Shown here one piece after another: positions 61,797-64,000 of a stretch of 64,000 nt of DNA. Numbering within the stretch: position 1 is the first letter of the stretch; each line of letters begins with the position of its first letter. A program made the translations under genes and the position numbers. Below the pieces are notes generated by a model. That model saw only the letters and a list, made by a program, of their open reading frames with translations. It was not told the origin of the DNA and made no database searches. The stretch is from Flavobacterium covae (GTDB taxonomy: Bacteria > Bacteroidota > Bacteroidia > Flavobacteriales > Flavobacteriaceae), in contig CP067379.1 of the NCBI GenBank assembly GCA_019565575.1, forward strand, positions 620,001-684,000. The letters run 5' to 3'.

Positions 61797-64000
61797 TTAT
61801 TGCTTGTTGATTACAGAAGATTTTCTTGTTTCCTGAATTGTAAATACCCCTTTTTCAGTTTCTTTTTTAATTCGTATCAAGCCCCCTTCTAGATCATATT
61901 CATAGAAAGTTGAGAAATTATTTTCATCTAATTCCGCCATTAATCTTTGTGTTTTTTGATCATAAACATAACTTTTCATATTTCCTTCACTAGGAATTAT
62001 ACGGATATCATCAAAATACGAAACCGTTCCAACTTGAGATGATGAGATATTGGAGTCATTAACTAATTCTAAGTAAAACTCGGCACTTTCTTGAGGAACA
62101 GTGAACTCACCTATTATCCGTTGCCAACCATCAATGATCTCGCCTGATGGAGCAAACTTAATGGGATCTTGAAAAGATTCTTCGTATTTATCTGTAAAAG
62201 CTACACTTATGTATGACTTTTCAAAATTTAAATACTGTTTTGTAGGTTCATTTTCACTCTCTTCACGTACCCATCCTGAAACCAAATATTTTTTATTTTT
62301 TATCAATTCGAATGAACTACATTCGTTACAAGGTTTAGGTGGAGTCATCTTACAGCCTTCTTCAGTTTTTTCAATACCCATTCTTTGAATAGGTGACAGT
62401 AAACATCGACCATTAGTATCAGATGCAAAAGTGGCAAAACTATTTCTTATTGTTCCAAGTTCATTCCCAGTAGCTTTAGCATTGTAAATGACTTCTATGG
62501 TTTGACTTGGTTTTAGAATTAAGCCTTGTTTAAAATCTACTTTCATCCAATTCGAAGTATCAGTGTTACAACTATTTGAAAAATTAGGAACAGACCCATT
62601 CTGTGTATAATCGCATACTAAACTTTGCCTATTCATATCTACACCATTTGAAGCAAAATCTACCTGAACTTGTGTGTTATTTAACTGGTTTCCATCTAAA
62701 TAAACTGGAAGGGGTTTTTGAACAATCATATTTTAATTCAAATGGGACATTTGTATTTCTTGGATCTGTGTTACTTTCATAATTATCGTTTGTCAAGGGT
62801 CTTAAATTAAGAATGTTATGTAATATAATATCTTTTGTCCCTGTATTGATTACTCTTAATTTTAATTTAGTATTCTCGTTTCTTCGAATCATTACATAAT
62901 CATCATACCACTCTTGATTGTCTTCACACCACACTAAAAACTGAGTTTGATATCTTCCAATATCAGGAACAGTAATTAATGTTTCATTAGAAAAAAAACC
63001 ACTATTACTAGTAATTCTATTCTTTATTTGGGTTCCAGTATAAACACCTTGTTTTATTTTAACTTTAAATTCAATTATTAAGTATTTCGTGTCATCACAT
63101 GGTAAAGTAAAATTGCTAAAACTTAATGTTCCTCCTCCGCTAGAATTGTTTACAATTGGTTTTGTTATAGTGATTCTATTATTAGTACCAGGTAAAGTAT
63201 ATGAATTACCATAAACAAGAGGTATGTTAGTTAAATTAGGATCATTAGTGTAAGCTATTTTTAAACCACCTAGAAAAATTTGATTTGAATCTAGCGGGTC
63301 TGTAAAAATCGAATTTAGTTGCTCTTTAACCCCGGTATTTGTTATTTTAATTCTGTAAATAAATACATCATTTGAAATTCCTAATGCAGAAGTAGTAAAG
63401 TTGCTACTGTTATCAGTTGTAACTTTTTTTAATTCTTTTCTTATTCTTATGATCGGGTTGCAATTGTTAACAGTTGCAGTGAATTCTCTATAAGGAATAA
63501 AAACTTGATCGTTTATGGTCGCTGTAGTTCCAAAAATAAAACTGCTACCACTTGTAACAAGTGAAGGGTTTCTGTAATTAAATCGAATATTTGCAAGCAA
63601 ACGATAAGATAAGTCAAAGCATGCAATTTTAAAAAGTACATGTTTAGCATTAGCCTGATTTGTAGGGTTGTTTGCTTGATCTAAATAGGAAACTTGAACT
63701 AAGTTATTACAAATAGTATTAGCTCCAATTAAACGTTCTGATAATAAATTTATATTGTCTGGAAGAGTTACTTTATACACTCTTAAAGAATCGCCTGTAG
63801 GTGCAACATTTTTACTTGAGGAAGTTCCTGAAATAGGACCTGGCGCATAAAAATCTATTATAACGGTGTTTGATTTCGTATTGCAAGAACTAGGACAATA
63901 TAAAGCGTAGCTAAAATCAATTTGATAGCCTCCATTACCTGTTGTACAAGAGTCGTCACAATTTGGTAACATTTTTGTGACAATTATAGGTCTTGGAGAT
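61797..64000 (-). pseudogene. Secreted RHS-associated protein, N-terminus outside the window, frame split once
   Basis: The frame is open to the right window edge and contains DUF11-like beta domains (VFIYRIKITNTGVKEQLNSI, KLKLRVINTGTKDIILHNIL), then a carbohydrate-binding-like domain (YLVSGWVREESE, SYFDDIRIIP) and a final YD repeat (KSYVYDQKTQRLMAELDENN, then STFYEYDLEG). It stops in one frame at 62677 and goes on in another from about 62710. The plus strand there reads ACTGGAAGGGG; removing one G (CTGAAG) fuses the frames as KTPSVYLDGNQL. Such a protein regularly precedes large RHS genes in flavobacteria and may be a partner of the RHS protein. Confidence 0.65.

Overview
The window looks like a chromosomal stretch of a Bacteroidota bacterium, most likely a Flavobacteriaceae member (Flavobacterium-like). 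It is AT-rich, promoters in front of the regulators carry the TAnnTTTG -7 box of this phylum, and the large gene on the right is a secreted YD-repeat (RHS) protein with thrombospondin type 3 repeats. No housekeeping gene is present. The whole window is one RHS locus plus what has been inserted into it.

Right end (49459-64000, minus strand): the end of a secreted RHS-associated protein, a small secreted protein, and one giant RHS gene of about 11.6 kb (61074 to 49459). The RHS gene starts with a signal peptide and currently ends in a C-terminal tip of unknown fold, followed by a lipoprotein gene that is probably its immunity gene. The RHS gene is split into five frames by single-base indels that look like sequence errors.

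Left of it (2507-50502) lies a stack of six units, all in the same orientation, which are three element families each present twice in tandem: C2 and C1 (about 6.56 kb each), B2 and B1 (about 10.52 kb), A2 and A1 (about 6.84 kb). Read in the RHS direction, each unit holds an RHS C-terminal tip starting at a conserved seam, an immunity gene, an XRE repressor (opposite strand), a primase/AAA+ ATPase gene, two overlapping tyrosine recombinase genes, and 0.7-1 kb of hairpin-rich DNA without genes. The junctions fall exactly at conserved RHS codons: family A at V-D-P-L, families B and C at Y-P-F-G. My reading is that these are site-specific integrative elements that use the RHS gene as attachment site and carry a replacement toxin tip with its immunity gene. 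Each insertion fuses the new tip to the RHS core and pushes the old tip downstream, so the array records successive toxin tips: tip 7 (oldest), then A, B, C (newest, in frame with the core).

The displaced tips include a polymorphic-toxin-type-8-like domain with a DUF2750 immunity protein (A), an M91-like HExxH metallopeptidase with a lipoprotein (B), and an HEIRH-containing tip with a lipoprotein (tip 7). Family B also carries an IS4-family insertion with a 9-bp target duplication, a RelE/ParE-type toxin-antitoxin pair and remnants of at least one older element (3' ends of a recombinase and of an XRE gene). An IS1182-family transposase is cut by the left window edge.

Caution: the two copies of each family differ almost only by homopolymer indels and by a recurrent CTGAAG to CTGGAAG insertion. 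Many frameshifts reported here are therefore probably consensus errors, and the exact copy number needs read-level checking.
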